DNA of 64,000 nt, taken from positions 434,001 through 498,000 of the forward strand of contig CAXBOO010000002.1 of assembly GCA_963977425.1 (NCBI GenBank). Reading direction: 5' to 3'. A program made the translations under genes and the position numbers. Each line of letters starts with the position of its first letter. Position 1 is the stretch's first letter. Below are positions 33,021 through 42,338 of the stretch, in pieces. The DNA comes from CAXBOO01 sp963977425. GTDB lineage: Bacteria; Bacteroidota; Bacteroidia; Flavobacteriales_D; Luteibaculaceae. A model generated the notes under the pieces. It made no database searches. It was not told the origin of the DNA and was given only the letters and a program-made list of their open reading frames with translations.

Positions 33021-33983
33021 CTAAAATATACCTGCTTTTAATATTTGGTGCAAATGTACCAAACCAATGTAAGCGCCGTCGCGTAAAACAATAACTTGAC
33101 TCACAGATCTTTTTTCCATCTCTTGAAAAGCATCGTAGGCACTTGTATTTGCTTCCAAACACAAAGGATTTACAGCGGCTAAATCGGAAGCATTCAAGGC
33201 TTCATCTTGTAATAAAAACCGGCGAATATCGCCATCGGTTATAATGCCTTGTATCTTACCATTCTCGGTCACTACCGTTGCTCCTAGCTTGTGATTCGTT
33301 ATAGATTCCACAATTTTTTTCACATCCGTATTGGCCGAAATTTCTGGTTTAGAGCCTTCTTCCAAAACATCTTCTAAACGGAGATATAGTTTTTTACCTA
33401 ATGAACCACCTGGGTGATATTTCGCGAAATCTTCTGCTCCAAATTTCCTAAGTCGTATTAAACTTACAGCTAAGGCATCCCCCATAACCAATTGCATAGT
33501 AGTGCTACAAGTAGGCGCTAAGTTATTAGGGTCAGATTCGCGTTCAAGTTCTGTTTTTAAAAAAACATGAGATTGTGTCGCCAATACAGATTCTGAATTG
33601 GAGCTTACACCAATTATTTTCACATCAAAATCAAGCAACAAGGGCACCAAAACCTTAATCTCAGGAGAATTTCCACTGTTGCTAATCATCAGCACCACAT
33701 CGTTTGGCTGTACCATACCCAAATCGCCATGAACAGCTTCTGCAGCATGCAAAAACATACTAGGTGTACCCGTACTATTGAAGGTAGCGGCAATTTTCTG
33801 AGCGATGATAGCTGATTTTCCTATTCCACAAAAAATAACTCTGCCTTTACAATGAAACAATACATCCAAAGCCTCTACAAACGACGAGTCCAAGTTAGTT
33901 TCCAATCGATTAAGGTGTTTCGCCTGTAAAGCAATACTCTCTTTAGCAAAAGGCAAAATATCATTCATAGAAATGGGCAACAT
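33021..33983 (-). CDS. kdsD: D-arabinose 5-phosphate isomerase (KpsF/GutQ family)
   Basis: Converts ribulose 5-phosphate to arabinose 5-phosphate, the precursor of Kdo in LPS. The 320 residues comprise an SIS domain (about 30-165) with VIFCGIGKSAIIAQKIAATFNSTGTPS, HGDLGMVQPNDVVLMISNSGNSPE and the ATCSTTMQLVMGDALA motif, followed by two CBS repeats (about 205-320). The Lys, His and Asp residues expected of the isomerase are in place. It opens the operon kdsD-tatC-DUF5686-lptB-unknown and is divergent from recQ, an arrangement seen in other flavobacterial genomes. Confidence 0.94.
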   Translation of the reverse strand: MLPISMNDILPFAKESIALQAKHLNRLETNLDSSFVEALDVLFHCKGRVIFCGIGKSAIIAQKIAATFNSTGTPSMFLHAAEAVHGDLGMVQPNDVVLMISNSGNSPEIKVLVPLLLDFDVKIIGVSSNSESVLATQSHVFLKTELERESDPNNLAPTCSTTMQLVMGDALAVSLIRLRKFGAEDFAKYHPGGSLGKKLYLRLEDVLEEGSKPEISANTDVKKIVESITNHKLGATVVTENGKIQGIITDGDIRRFLLQDEALNASDLAAVNPLCLEANTSAYDAFQEMEKRSVSQVIVLRDGAYIGLVHLHQILKAGIF

Positions 33984-34075
33984 AAATAGCGTAATTGATT
34001 ATTTGCGGGTAAATTTATTCTTATCTTTAGACTTAATAAAGAATTTCTGAATTTCACCCTACTTTAACTTTCCCA

Positions 34076-36259
34076 ATGGTTAAACAGCACGATACAATTG
34101 GCGCTTTAAAAAAGTTTTTTGGTTTCAACCAATTTAAAGGCCAACAAGAATCTATCATCAACAGCATACTCAATAGAAACGACACATTTGTCATCATGCC
34201 TACGGGTGGTGGAAAATCGCTTTGCTATCAGTTACCGGCTTTAATGCAAGAAGGCACGGCCTTGGTTGTTTCACCTTTAATAGCCTTGATGAAAAATCAG
34301 GTAGACAGTATAAGGAGTTTTGCTACCGACGACAGTGTTGCTCACGTACTGAATTCTTCATTGAGTAAAGTTGAAACCAACAGAGTATTTGATGATGTAC
34401 GAGCCGGCAAAACAAAATTGCTATTTGTTGCGCCCGAGTCGTTGGGTAAAGAAAGTTATGTAGAGATTTTCAAAGAAATCACCATCTCTTTTGTAGCCAT
34501 AGATGAGGCGCACTGTATATCAGAATGGGGACATGATTTCAGACCTGAATACAGAAAGATTAAAGAAACTGTTGGAGCAATTTCAAACTGCCCTATCATA
34601 GCCCTAACAGCTACTGCAACAGAAAAAGTAGCTCAAGACATTCAGAAATCATTGGGAATGAAAGATGCTGTAGTTTACAAAGACTCTTTCAATCGAGACA
34701 ATTTATTCTACGAGGTTCGACCTAAGAAAGATGCTCTCAAACAAATAGTAAAACACATCAAGCAAAACGAGGGCAAATCAGGAATTATTTATTGTCTTTC
34801 AAGAAAAAAAGTGGAAGAATTAGCCTCCACTCTTCAGTTAAATGGCATTAAAGCTTTACCCTACCACGCTGGTTTAGACGCTTCATTACGAGCAAAAACA
34901 CAAGACCAGTTCTTGATGGAAGATGTTGATGTAATAGTTGCTACTATTGCCTTCGGAATGGGTATAGACAAGCCTGATGTACGGTATGTTATTCACTACA
35001 GTATTCCTAAAAGTATAGAAAGCTATTATCAAGAAACTGGTAGAGCAGGACGTGACGGTGGTCAAGGTGTCTGCATTTCATTCTATAGTTACAAAGACTT
35101 AGAAAAACTAGAGAAATTCTTAAACAACAAAAGCGGTTCGGAAAGAGAAGTCGGGAGACAGCTACTCGAAGAAATCACTTCGTTTTCTGAAACATCGCTG
35201 TGTAGACGTAAATTTTTACTGCATTACTTTGGAGAAGAGTACAATGAAGAAGCGTGCAACAAAATGTGCGACAACTGCAAAAACCCGAGAGAAAAAGTAG
35301 ATTGTACCGATGAGGTAGTATTGCTAATGAATTGCGTGGACTCGCTTAAAGAGCAAAGCAAAGCTCCCTATATAATCTCTCTTGTAACAGGTAAAACCAA
35401 CAACGAAATAAAACAATACAAAGGCAGTGAAAATCCGTTTTTTAGCAAAGGAAACCATAAGGACGATCGATTTTGGAATGCAGCAATTCGCCAATGCGTT
35501 TTAGCTGGTTTATTAAGAAAAGATGTAGAAAGTTTTGGCGTAATAAAATTCACTGAAAAAGGAAGCGAATACCTTAAAAACCCAGTTCCTGTAAAAATTG
35601 TAAAAGAGCACGATTACAGTGGCACAGACGACAATGATGAAGGCGGAAATTCAGCCAAAGGAGCAGCAAGCGATGCTACATTATTCAAAATGCTGAAAGA
35701 TTTAAGAAAAAGCCTTTCTAAGAAAAACAATGTACCACCATTCGTTATTTTCCAAGACCCTTCCTTGGAAGACATGTCTACTCAGTACCCTATCACCAAC
35801 GATGAACTCAGAAAAATTTTCGGTGTTAGCGAAGGGAAAATAAGAAAGTACGGTAAAGACTTCAGCGAATTAATAGCCAAATACGTTGAAGAAAACAACA
35901 TCGAAAGACCCGATGATTTTGTGATGAGAAACCCTGCCAACAAAGGCGGTTTACGCATACACATTATTCAAAGTGTGGATAGAAAAGTACCACTTGATGA
36001 AATTGCAAAAGGCAAACAGGTAGATTTTGAAACCATTCTTACAGAGATGGAAAAAATTGTTGCTTCCGGATCTAAACTCAACATTTCATATTATTTAGAA
36101 GACGAATTAGATAGCGACGATATCGAAGAAATATTTGACTATTTCATGGAATCTGAAACAGACGAAATTACTGCAGCGCTTGAAGAATTTGATGACGCTT
36201 ACACTGAAGAAGAACTTCGGTTAGTGAAAATAAAATTCATGAGCGAGGTGGCGAATTAA
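34076..36259 (+). CDS. recQ: ATP-dependent DNA helicase RecQ
   Basis: A 3'-5' DNA helicase for recombination repair and replication-fork maintenance. The 727-residue protein has Walker A at 42-48 (PTGGGKS), DEAH at 143-146, the aromatic-rich loop after it, and motif VI QETGRAGRDG at about 319-328. The zinc site is C376/C394/C398/C401, followed by the RQC winged helix (about 410-510) and an HRDC domain (about 533-607). The remaining ~115 residues form an acidic, helical extension with a helix-turn-helix-like part (VPLDEIAKGKQVDFETILTEMEKIV), also found in Bacteroidota RecQ. It is divergent from kdsD. Confidence 0.96.
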   Translation: MVKQHDTIGALKKFFGFNQFKGQQESIINSILNRNDTFVIMPTGGGKSLCYQLPALMQEGTALVVSPLIALMKNQVDSIRSFATDDSVAHVLNSSLSKVETNRVFDDVRAGKTKLLFVAPESLGKESYVEIFKEITISFVAIDEAHCISEWGHDFRPEYRKIKETVGAISNCPIIALTATATEKVAQDIQKSLGMKDAVVYKDSFNRDNLFYEVRPKKDALKQIVKHIKQNEGKSGIIYCLSRKKVEELASTLQLNGIKALPYHAGLDASLRAKTQDQFLMEDVDVIVATIAFGMGIDKPDVRYVIHYSIPKSIESYYQETGRAGRDGGQGVCISFYSYKDLEKLEKFLNNKSGSEREVGRQLLEEITSFSETSLCRRKFLLHYFGEEYNEEACNKMCDNCKNPREKVDCTDEVVLLMNCVDSLKEQSKAPYIISLVTGKTNNEIKQYKGSENPFFSKGNHKDDRFWNAAIRQCVLAGLLRKDVESFGVIKFTEKGSEYLKNPVPVKIVKEHDYSGTDDNDEGGNSAKGAASDATLFKMLKDLRKSLSKKNNVPPFVIFQDPSLEDMSTQYPITNDELRKIFGVSEGKIRKYGKDFSELIAKYVEENNIERPDDFVMRNPANKGGLRIHIIQSVDRKVPLDEIAKGKQVDFETILTEMEKIVASGSKLNISYYLEDELDSDDIEEIFDYFMESETDEITAALEEFDDAYTEEELRLVKIKFMSEVAN

Positions 36260-36278
36260 GCTTCAAATTAGAATTGAC

Positions 36279-36306
36279 AAAAAAAAGGCGACCCGAAGAC
36301 CACCTT
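36279..36306 (-). terminator. Terminator with UUCG tetraloop
   Basis: On the minus strand a 9-bp stem (AAGGTGGTC with GGTCGCCTT, including G·U pairs) closes a TTCG loop in the C-UUCG-G context and is followed by eight T. It lies just downstream of the lipoprotein gene at 36337. Confidence 0.75.
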
Positions 36307-36336
36307 ATACTTTTAGTTGCTTAGAAAATAACTCAA

Positions 36337-36840
36337 CTACAGCTTTGCCGTCGCATCAAAAGTCCCGTTGCGTACTATGCAACAGTCTCCATTTTTATTA
36401 TAAAGTATACCTTCAAAAGTTCCAGTAATAATTTTACCCTCTAGTTGTGTGACATTTATTTTAATTTTAGATTCAATAAAGTTCGGACCAGTAATTACCG
36501 AATTGTATAAATTCTCGTCGTCGTTGCCTGTACCTTTTCGGAAAACCATAAAGATATCCGTATCCTCGCTACGTTCAATTTCACCCGTATTTTTAAATGT
36601 TCCATTCACCCCTAATGTCGGTGCATTATCAATGGTGGTAGCATTAATAGTATAAAAATTCAGTGCACGAATAGGGTTGCAAACGTTTGGCGCTATATGT
36701 TCTACTTTACCATCGTATTCAATATCGGCTTCAACAAATGAGGTTTGTTGATCATCCAATTGACCATTTACTTTATCCTTAATTTTATCGCAGCCGATAA
36801 GTGTCACGGCTAAAAGAAAACTTGCAATTTTAAATTTCAT
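36337..36840 (-). CDS. Putative lipoprotein, unknown function
   Basis: A 167-residue protein with a lipoprotein signal (FLLAVTLIGC, Cys17). The mature part begins with a charged linker DKIKDKVNGQLDDQQ and continues as beta-rich sequence with several Thr and Asn runs (SFVEADIEYDG, NATTIDNAPTLGVNGTF, GKIITGTFEGILYNKNGDCCIVRNGTFDA). The pattern of FKNTGEIE and TGTFEG strands suggests a small lipocalin- or jelly-roll-like fold. I recognise no named family. It is 82 nt downstream of the M20 amidohydrolase on the same strand and ends at the UUCG-type terminator. Confidence 0.72.
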   Translation of the reverse strand: MKFKIASFLLAVTLIGCDKIKDKVNGQLDDQQTSFVEADIEYDGKVEHIAPNVCNPIRALNFYTINATTIDNAPTLGVNGTFKNTGEIERSEDTDIFMVFRKGTGNDDENLYNSVITGPNFIESKIKINVTQLEGKIITGTFEGILYNKNGDCCIVRNGTFDATAKL

Positions 36841-36922
36841 TGTACATATGTTTTTACAAACATGGCCAATGAATGTCGTAGAAACAATACGTCAATTTGC
36901 GTATTTAAGAAACTGATAATTG

Positions 36923-38110
36923 CTAAGCTTTCAAAGCTTCAAGTGCTAAATTAGCCATGTTGGCTGCGCCAATAGACAATGCATCTTCATCGGCATCAAA
37001 CTTTGGATGATGAACACCAAACACAATGTCTTTGGCTTCATTTCTTACTCCCAACCTAAAGAAACAGGCTGGAACTTTTTGAGAATAAAAAGAAAAATCT
37101 TCCGCTGTCATTCGTATTGGCAAATCGACAACATTCTCATCACCCATCAACCGTTTAGAAGTAACCATAGCTTTACGGGTTAATTCTTCATTGTTATGCA
37201 AATACGGGTAACCTAAAGCTATTTTCAGATTAATTTTAACACCATGAGCCAGCTCCATTCCTTTTGCTAAAGCTTTTAATTTCTCATGAGCTTGAGCTCT
37301 AAATTCCTCATTCATTGCTCTGAAAGTACCTTCCAAATGCACAAACTGAGGTATTACATTGGTTGCGCCACCATCACTGTTTATTTTTCCAAAAGTTAAA
37401 ACGGCAGGTTCTACTGGGTTTTTGAACCGACTGATTATGGATTGTGCTTCTACGATAAACAACGAACTAACATACACGGTATCGATACCCTGATGCGGCA
37501 TCGCTCCATGAGCACCTTTACCTTCTATTGCAACATACAATTCATCGCAACTAGCCATGTACATCCCTTCGCGAAAACCAATTTTCCCAACTTCTAACTC
37601 AGGAAAAACATGCATGGCATAAATGCTATCCACTTTCGGATGTTCTAACACCCCTTCTTTAATGAGGATGGACGCGCCACCTGGCAAACGTTCTTCACCT
37701 GGTTGAAAAATCAATTTAACGACCCCATTCAATTCGGCCTCGTGCTTCTTCAACAGTTTGGCAGCTCCAAGCAAACAAGTACTATGTACGTCATGTCCAC
37801 AAGCATGCATCACACCCTTCACTTTAGACACAAACACATGCTCATTAGCTTCTTCAATAGGCAAAGCATCTAAATCTGCTCTAAGGGCAATGCATTTCCC
37901 TTTGGAAGCATCTCCTATGAGTGCAACTACACCTGTTTTACCAATTCTTTTAGAATCAACACCTATTTTTTTAAGTTCATTTTGAACAAATTTGGCGGTA
38001 TTTTCTTCATGAAAAGACAGCTCAGGATTTTGATGAATATGTCTTCTTATTCTGCGTAAATCTTCCTCCAAAAAAGACGCTTGATGAAGTAATTCTCTTG
38101 AACTGCTCAT
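36923..38110 (-). CDS. M20 family amidohydrolase (N-acyl-amino-acid hydrolase-like)
   Basis: A 395-residue M20D metallopeptidase-family hydrolase that cleaves N-acyl or amide bonds of amino-acid conjugates, as in hippurate or IAA-amino-acid hydrolases. It has the RRIRRHIHQNPELSFHEENTA opening, the metal-site Cys/His pair in MHACGHDVHSTCLLGAAKLL, the Glu pair in FQPGEERLPGGA, YAMHVFPELEVG, and RMTAEDFSFYSQKVPACFFRLG near the end. No signal peptide is present, so it is cytosolic. The substrate is unknown. A GH3-like synthetase that could make similar acyl-amino acid amides is encoded at 14651, but no direct link is visible. It overlaps the TauE-like gene by 4 nt. Confidence 0.92.
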   Translation of the reverse strand: MSSSRELLHQASFLEEDLRRIRRHIHQNPELSFHEENTAKFVQNELKKIGVDSKRIGKTGVVALIGDASKGKCIALRADLDALPIEEANEHVFVSKVKGVMHACGHDVHSTCLLGAAKLLKKHEAELNGVVKLIFQPGEERLPGGASILIKEGVLEHPKVDSIYAMHVFPELEVGKIGFREGMYMASCDELYVAIEGKGAHGAMPHQGIDTVYVSSLFIVEAQSIISRFKNPVEPAVLTFGKINSDGGATNVIPQFVHLEGTFRAMNEEFRAQAHEKLKALAKGMELAHGVKINLKIALGYPYLHNNEELTRKAMVTSKRLMGDENVVDLPIRMTAEDFSFYSQKVPACFFRLGVRNEAKDIVFGVHHPKFDADEDALSIGAANMANLALEALKA

Positions 38111-38475
38111 TTCGAAAAAATCATTTTTATTGAGGCGAAAAATAAGATTACACCAAAAACACGTTTAACTGTAACAGGAGATAATTTCAAAGAAAATTTA
38201 CTTCCAAAAAAAGCTCCAATAACAAATACACTGGCCAATATCATTCCATATTTCCAGTTGAGATTGCCTGCTTGATAATAATTATAACAAGCCAAAATTC
38301 CAATAGGAGGAAGCATCATAACTAACGATGTACCTTGAGCTTCGTGTTGAGATAAGCCTAAAAAATATACCAAACAAGGAACTATCAAAAGTCCACCTCC
38401 GATACCGACAAAACCACTTAATACTCCAGCCGCTAAGCCAATAAAAACAAGTGCTAAAATTGTAGAGAATTGCAT
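38107..38475 (-). CDS. Half-size TauE/SafE-like membrane transporter
   Basis: A 122-residue membrane protein with four helices that corresponds to one repeat of the TauE/SafE (DUF81) family. The signature GFVGIGGGLLIVPCLVYFLGLSQHEAQGTSL is at residues 21-51, and a later GAFFGSKFSLKLSP motif precedes the final helix. Full-length members have two such repeats (about 250 residues), so this one would have to form a dimer. There is no frameshift or remnant of the missing half nearby, and its start is 3 nt after the large upstream gene, so it looks intact. Full-length relatives export sulfite or organosulfonates; the cargo here is unknown. Confidence 0.84.
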   Translation of the reverse strand: MQFSTILALVFIGLAAGVLSGFVGIGGGLLIVPCLVYFLGLSQHEAQGTSLVMMLPPIGILACYNYYQAGNLNWKYGMILASVFVIGAFFGSKFSLKLSPVTVKRVFGVILFFASIKMIFSK

Positions 38476-38478
38476 AGG

Positions 38479-41400
38479 TTAAAAATCTAAAGCCAAAGAT
38501 AAATAAAACAGCCGCTGGCTTTCGCCAATTGGATTGATCGGATATGCCCAATCGGCTTTCACAAAGTACCCCAACAAATACGCTCGCAGGCCAAAACCAT
38601 ACCCTCCAACAAATGGATTTTCTCTAGTTTGTAAAGACACCGTAACGGGATTCCCTTCTATTACATCCACATTGAATGCATTTTCTCTATCGTAAGGATT
38701 TATACCCGTCCAAGCTGTACCAATATCAGTAAAAGCTACTGCTTGAAGGCTTTCTAGAAAACGGGATTTCAATGGTTTTTTACTGAAATATTTCACAATA
38801 GGAAAACGCAATTCAGAGTTTAGCAACACAAATTGATTTCCATTTCGGATGTTTCTATTATGCCCTCTAAGTGGCGTAACGGTTCCTTGATACAGATAAT
38901 CTGTAAGGTCGGGCGACTTAGAATTATCTTCAGCTTCGGGCAAGTACAACCATCTATCTACACCACCTGCATAGAATAACACTTTAGACCTCCCTCCAGT
39001 TGCAGAAAAAGCCAATCGGTTTGCCCAAATGATGCTTCTATGAATTTTGGTGTAATGTCTCGCATCAAAACCAAGCGTTATCAATTCACCTTTCAACTCC
39101 GAACCTCGGTAGTATTCCGCAAAAAACTTAACCCTTAATCCTTGTCGTAAATTGGTAGAAATCGGTAAGGTGTTATCGAAAACATAATTGGCTCTTAATC
39201 CATATGTATACTCTTCAAAAGGTTCAGCTTCCAAACTAAATACATCGGTAGCCAAAGGCACAACTCTATCGTATTTCAACAAAGGCACCAGTTCCACTGA
39301 AGTGACTTCAGAAATAGCATAATGATTGACATAATTGGCGGTGTACGTCTGCGACCCAAATACATTCAACCCATTTGTAAATCGAGAGTTTACACGCGTT
39401 AATACAAACGATTTATCCAAACGCTTGCGCAAATTATCATAGCGAAGTAAATAATCGTTGTTTTCTAAATTGGCACTAAATCGAATTCCTCCCGTGATGC
39501 GGTAATCTTCAAACAAATCGCTAACGCCAACTTTTGAAAACACACCTAAACCAGGACTTACAGTTTGCGGTCCTAGCAACAATTGGTAAAATCCGTTGAT
39601 GTAGTTATTATCGATCTGAGCAGAAAAATCTTTTGCGGTAAAATTGATGTTATAATTCCGTCTTTCTATTCCTAATTCTTCTGGTTTATTATTCTCGCTT
39701 TGCTTAATCTTTGCTTCGTCGTCTGTAAAAACATAATTCTCTATGTCGATTCCACGTTTCTTTTCACTTTTAAATTTCAACGCATTGCCATTGGCTTTTT
39801 TAGCAACGCTCTTGTAATTATCGTTTACAACCGTAGAAGTATCTAGGGTATTGAAATTGAAGCTTTTTATGCTTTTCACATTCCCAACAGAAGTTTCAGA
39901 AAACTCTACAGCTTCATCTGCAGCAGTATTCCCTATATAAAAACCATAACGACCATTTGCATAAATAAGCAAAGAATACTCTCCAGTTTTTGGAGAAATG
40001 CTATAATCTTCAACATGCCTATCGATATTCGAAACAGGATACGAATCGGTAAAATAATTGTAGCGAATAATGGTATCAACACTCAATATGCTACTATCTT
40101 TTCTACCAACAAAACGATTGTATGCACCATACTTGTCGCTTAAATACGTAAACGATTCTCCGTCGTAAGGTTGTGCTAAAATCTCATTCTCTTTTGGCGT
40201 ATCAGTTAGTCTAACTCTTTTGCGTTTGGCATCTAACTTAAATACATCGTAAGTGTTTTGAAACACATCGCTTGACGTTGCAGAAGCGCTTGGGGCATTT
40301 GAAGTAAATAGAATTTCACCGTTTTCTTTTACGCTTGGATTCATGTCATCCCATGTATCGTTGGTTAAGTTTGTTTGACGATTACCCGTAATGAAATAGC
40401 GATACAAGTCTGACTTACCATCTCGCGACGCACTTAAAATGAGCGTTTTCCCGTCAGGTTCATAAGCCATTGAGCTTATTTTGTCCAATGCAAAAATTTC
40501 AGTTTCGTCTAGTTCGTCTTTTGAAAGATTGTACGTAACCAAAAATAAGCGACCCTTTTTCTCTTGAGTAAAGGCTAATATTTTAGACTTTGGGTGCCAT
40601 GCCAAAACAGGAAAGCTTTTATCGGTGTTTCTTAAAAGCTTATGATCGGCTTTGATGATTTTATTTCTAGAATCGTCTTCAATGTTGTAAACAAATACTC
40701 TGTATTGCCCAAGTTCATTGCTTACATAGGCTAAATGTTTGGCATTTGGACTCAACTTAGCTTGTGTGTATACCCTAGCTTCTTTTACCTTAATATCTTG
40801 TTTTTGATATTTACTTACCGCAGTAGACCAAGCATCTGAATTGTACTTGGCGGTATAAAAATTTTTGTATTCCAGAAATAATCCATCCAAAGAAAATCCC
40901 AAAACATATAAGATACCCTCTTCAACATTTCGGGTTACACTCGTCATTGCAAGTATATTGGCAAAAACTTTTTCACCATATTTTTCTGCTATAAAATTCC
41001 ACATGCTCAAGCCAGCATATTCGGTCATTACACCTTCAAGTCTATTGAAGTTTTCAAGCTCGCCATTTAAGAAAGCATCTTTCACTTTTAAATCAACTTC
41101 GGTACTAAACCCTTTAGAATAATAGGCTACTATACCTTTTGTAAACCAAGTTGGCAAACTCATCAATGCACTCGAACGAACGTTGTCTTGAAGGCTACTA
41201 CCATACAAGCTCATATCAACAAAAACTTGTGTAAGCCCCAATTTAATTTGCTCATCCAAGGCCTTCATTGTACCAGGATAATAGACAAATAAGTTGTTTC
41301 CGATAAGCTGTGTTGTTCCTCCGATGTTGTAATCAGTATTGGCTTCGTACCCAATGTTGCTTTGTTTAAAATCAGAAAATGATTTATAAACTATAACCTG

Positions 41401-41682
41401 CAACTTGTTTTCAAGCGTGATCTCAAACTGATTTTCGTAAAGCGGCAAATAATTTTGAACTCTTTCGGCAACCGTTTTCGCCAAATTTTCGCCGCCTTTA
41501 TAGAAGTAACTATTGAATTTTGGGTAACGGTAATATTGCCAATAAAACTCTTGGTATTGCACTCTATTTTTCCCAAATTGCTGCTCAGAACCATTGTAAA
41601 ATTGAGCATAGGTTTCTTGCACCAAAAACTGGAGGCAAAAAACAATGATAAATATGCTGTATCTTTTTTTCAATTCTGACAT
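38479..41682 (-). CDS. Large secreted protein: degenerate peptidase-like domain, TolB-type propeller, outer-membrane barrel
   Basis: A 1067-residue protein with a signal peptide (cleavage near residue 26, ETYAQ). Residues about 30-280 resemble a gluzincin peptidase-MA region, but the expected HEXXH helix is replaced by VDMSLYGSS- and SLPTWFTKGIVAYYSKG-type sequence, so it is probably inactive. Residues about 290-620 carry PD40/TolB-like propeller blades (LSPNAKHLAYVSNELGQYRVF, LILSASRDGKSDLYRY, and others). The C-terminal ~370 residues look like a BamA/Omp85-type barrel, with a final strand RLFYLSLALDF ending in Phe. It is annotated 'TolB-like' in relatives. It begins an operon with the half-size TauE and the M20 hydrolase, and is divergent from the MBL gene. 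Confidence 0.8.
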   Translation of the reverse strand: MSELKKRYSIFIIVFCLQFLVQETYAQFYNGSEQQFGKNRVQYQEFYWQYYRYPKFNSYFYKGGENLAKTVAERVQNYLPLYENQFEITLENKLQVIVYKSFSDFKQSNIGYEANTDYNIGGTTQLIGNNLFVYYPGTMKALDEQIKLGLTQVFVDMSLYGSSLQDNVRSSALMSLPTWFTKGIVAYYSKGFSTEVDLKVKDAFLNGELENFNRLEGVMTEYAGLSMWNFIAEKYGEKVFANILAMTSVTRNVEEGILYVLGFSLDGLFLEYKNFYTAKYNSDAWSTAVSKYQKQDIKVKEARVYTQAKLSPNAKHLAYVSNELGQYRVFVYNIEDDSRNKIIKADHKLLRNTDKSFPVLAWHPKSKILAFTQEKKGRLFLVTYNLSKDELDETEIFALDKISSMAYEPDGKTLILSASRDGKSDLYRYFITGNRQTNLTNDTWDDMNPSVKENGEILFTSNAPSASATSSDVFQNTYDVFKLDAKRKRVRLTDTPKENEILAQPYDGESFTYLSDKYGAYNRFVGRKDSSILSVDTIIRYNYFTDSYPVSNIDRHVEDYSISPKTGEYSLLIYANGRYGFYIGNTAADEAVEFSETSVGNVKSIKSFNFNTLDTSTVVNDNYKSVAKKANGNALKFKSEKKRGIDIENYVFTDDEAKIKQSENNKPEELGIERRNYNINFTAKDFSAQIDNNYINGFYQLLLGPQTVSPGLGVFSKVGVSDLFEDYRITGGIRFSANLENNDYLLRYDNLRKRLDKSFVLTRVNSRFTNGLNVFGSQTYTANYVNHYAISEVTSVELVPLLKYDRVVPLATDVFSLEAEPFEEYTYGLRANYVFDNTLPISTNLRQGLRVKFFAEYYRGSELKGELITLGFDARHYTKIHRSIIWANRLAFSATGGRSKVLFYAGGVDRWLYLPEAEDNSKSPDLTDYLYQGTVTPLRGHNRNIRNGNQFVLLNSELRFPIVKYFSKKPLKSRFLESLQAVAFTDIGTAWTGINPYDRENAFNVDVIEGNPVTVSLQTRENPFVGGYGFGLRAYLLGYFVKADWAYPINPIGESQRLFYLSLALDF

Positions 41683-41705
41683 GTAACCGTCGACTAATAT
41701 ACCAA

Positions 41706-42338
41706 ATGAAGCACTTAAAAGTTTTTACATTCAATGCATTTCAAGAAAATACTTACGTTTTATGGAACGCAAAAAAGGAAGCTATCATTATAGATCCAGG
41801 AAATAGTTCGTCATTTGAAAATCAAGAACTATCTGACTTTCTTGAATCTGAAGGATTGACACCTATAGAACTTCTATTAACTCACGCTCACATCGATCAT
41901 GTTTTGGGGGTAGACTATGTGTACCGAACCTATAAACTTGTTCCACGTTTGTTTCTAGAAGATGCATTTACATATTCACTTGCGCAAAAAAGTGCCGACA
42001 TGTATCAAATTCCATACACTGCAGGACCTGAACCAAATTACTTTGACACTTTAAATGGATTTATTTATGGTGACTTGAAACTACAAGTTCGATTTGTACC
42101 TGGCCATGCTAAAGGGCATGTTATCTTCATCAACGAGGATGAAAATTTCGCAATAGTAGGTGACACCATTTTTAGAGGTAGCATTGGCAGAACTGACCTA
42201 CCAGGAGGTAACCATGATGAATTATTGAGTAAAATACAATCTGAAATTTTCACACTGCACCCAGACATGGAATTACATCCAGGTCACGGACCACACACTA
42301 CAGTTCAATATGAGAAAGACAATAATCCTTTCTTTTAG
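41706..42338 (+). CDS. MBL-fold metallo-hydrolase (glyoxalase II-like)
   Basis: A 210-residue metallo-beta-lactamase-fold hydrolase. The metal motif HAHIDH (H60-H65 in LLTHAHIDHVLG) is followed by RFVPGHAKGH with a His ligand, IVGDTIFRGSIGRTDLPGG with the bridging Asp, and LHPGHGPHTT with the last His. The FRGSIGRTDLPGG segment is typical of the YcbL/glyoxalase II-like subgroup, which hydrolyses thioesters such as S-lactoylglutathione; flavobacteria usually lack glutathione, so the true substrate is uncertain. Its 3' end overlaps the convergent outer-membrane protein gene by 4 nt. Confidence 0.92.
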   Translation: MKHLKVFTFNAFQENTYVLWNAKKEAIIIDPGNSSSFENQELSDFLESEGLTPIELLLTHAHIDHVLGVDYVYRTYKLVPRLFLEDAFTYSLAQKSADMYQIPYTAGPEPNYFDTLNGFIYGDLKLQVRFVPGHAKGHVIFINEDENFAIVGDTIFRGSIGRTDLPGGNHDELLSKIQSEIFTLHPDMELHPGHGPHTTVQYEKDNNPFF

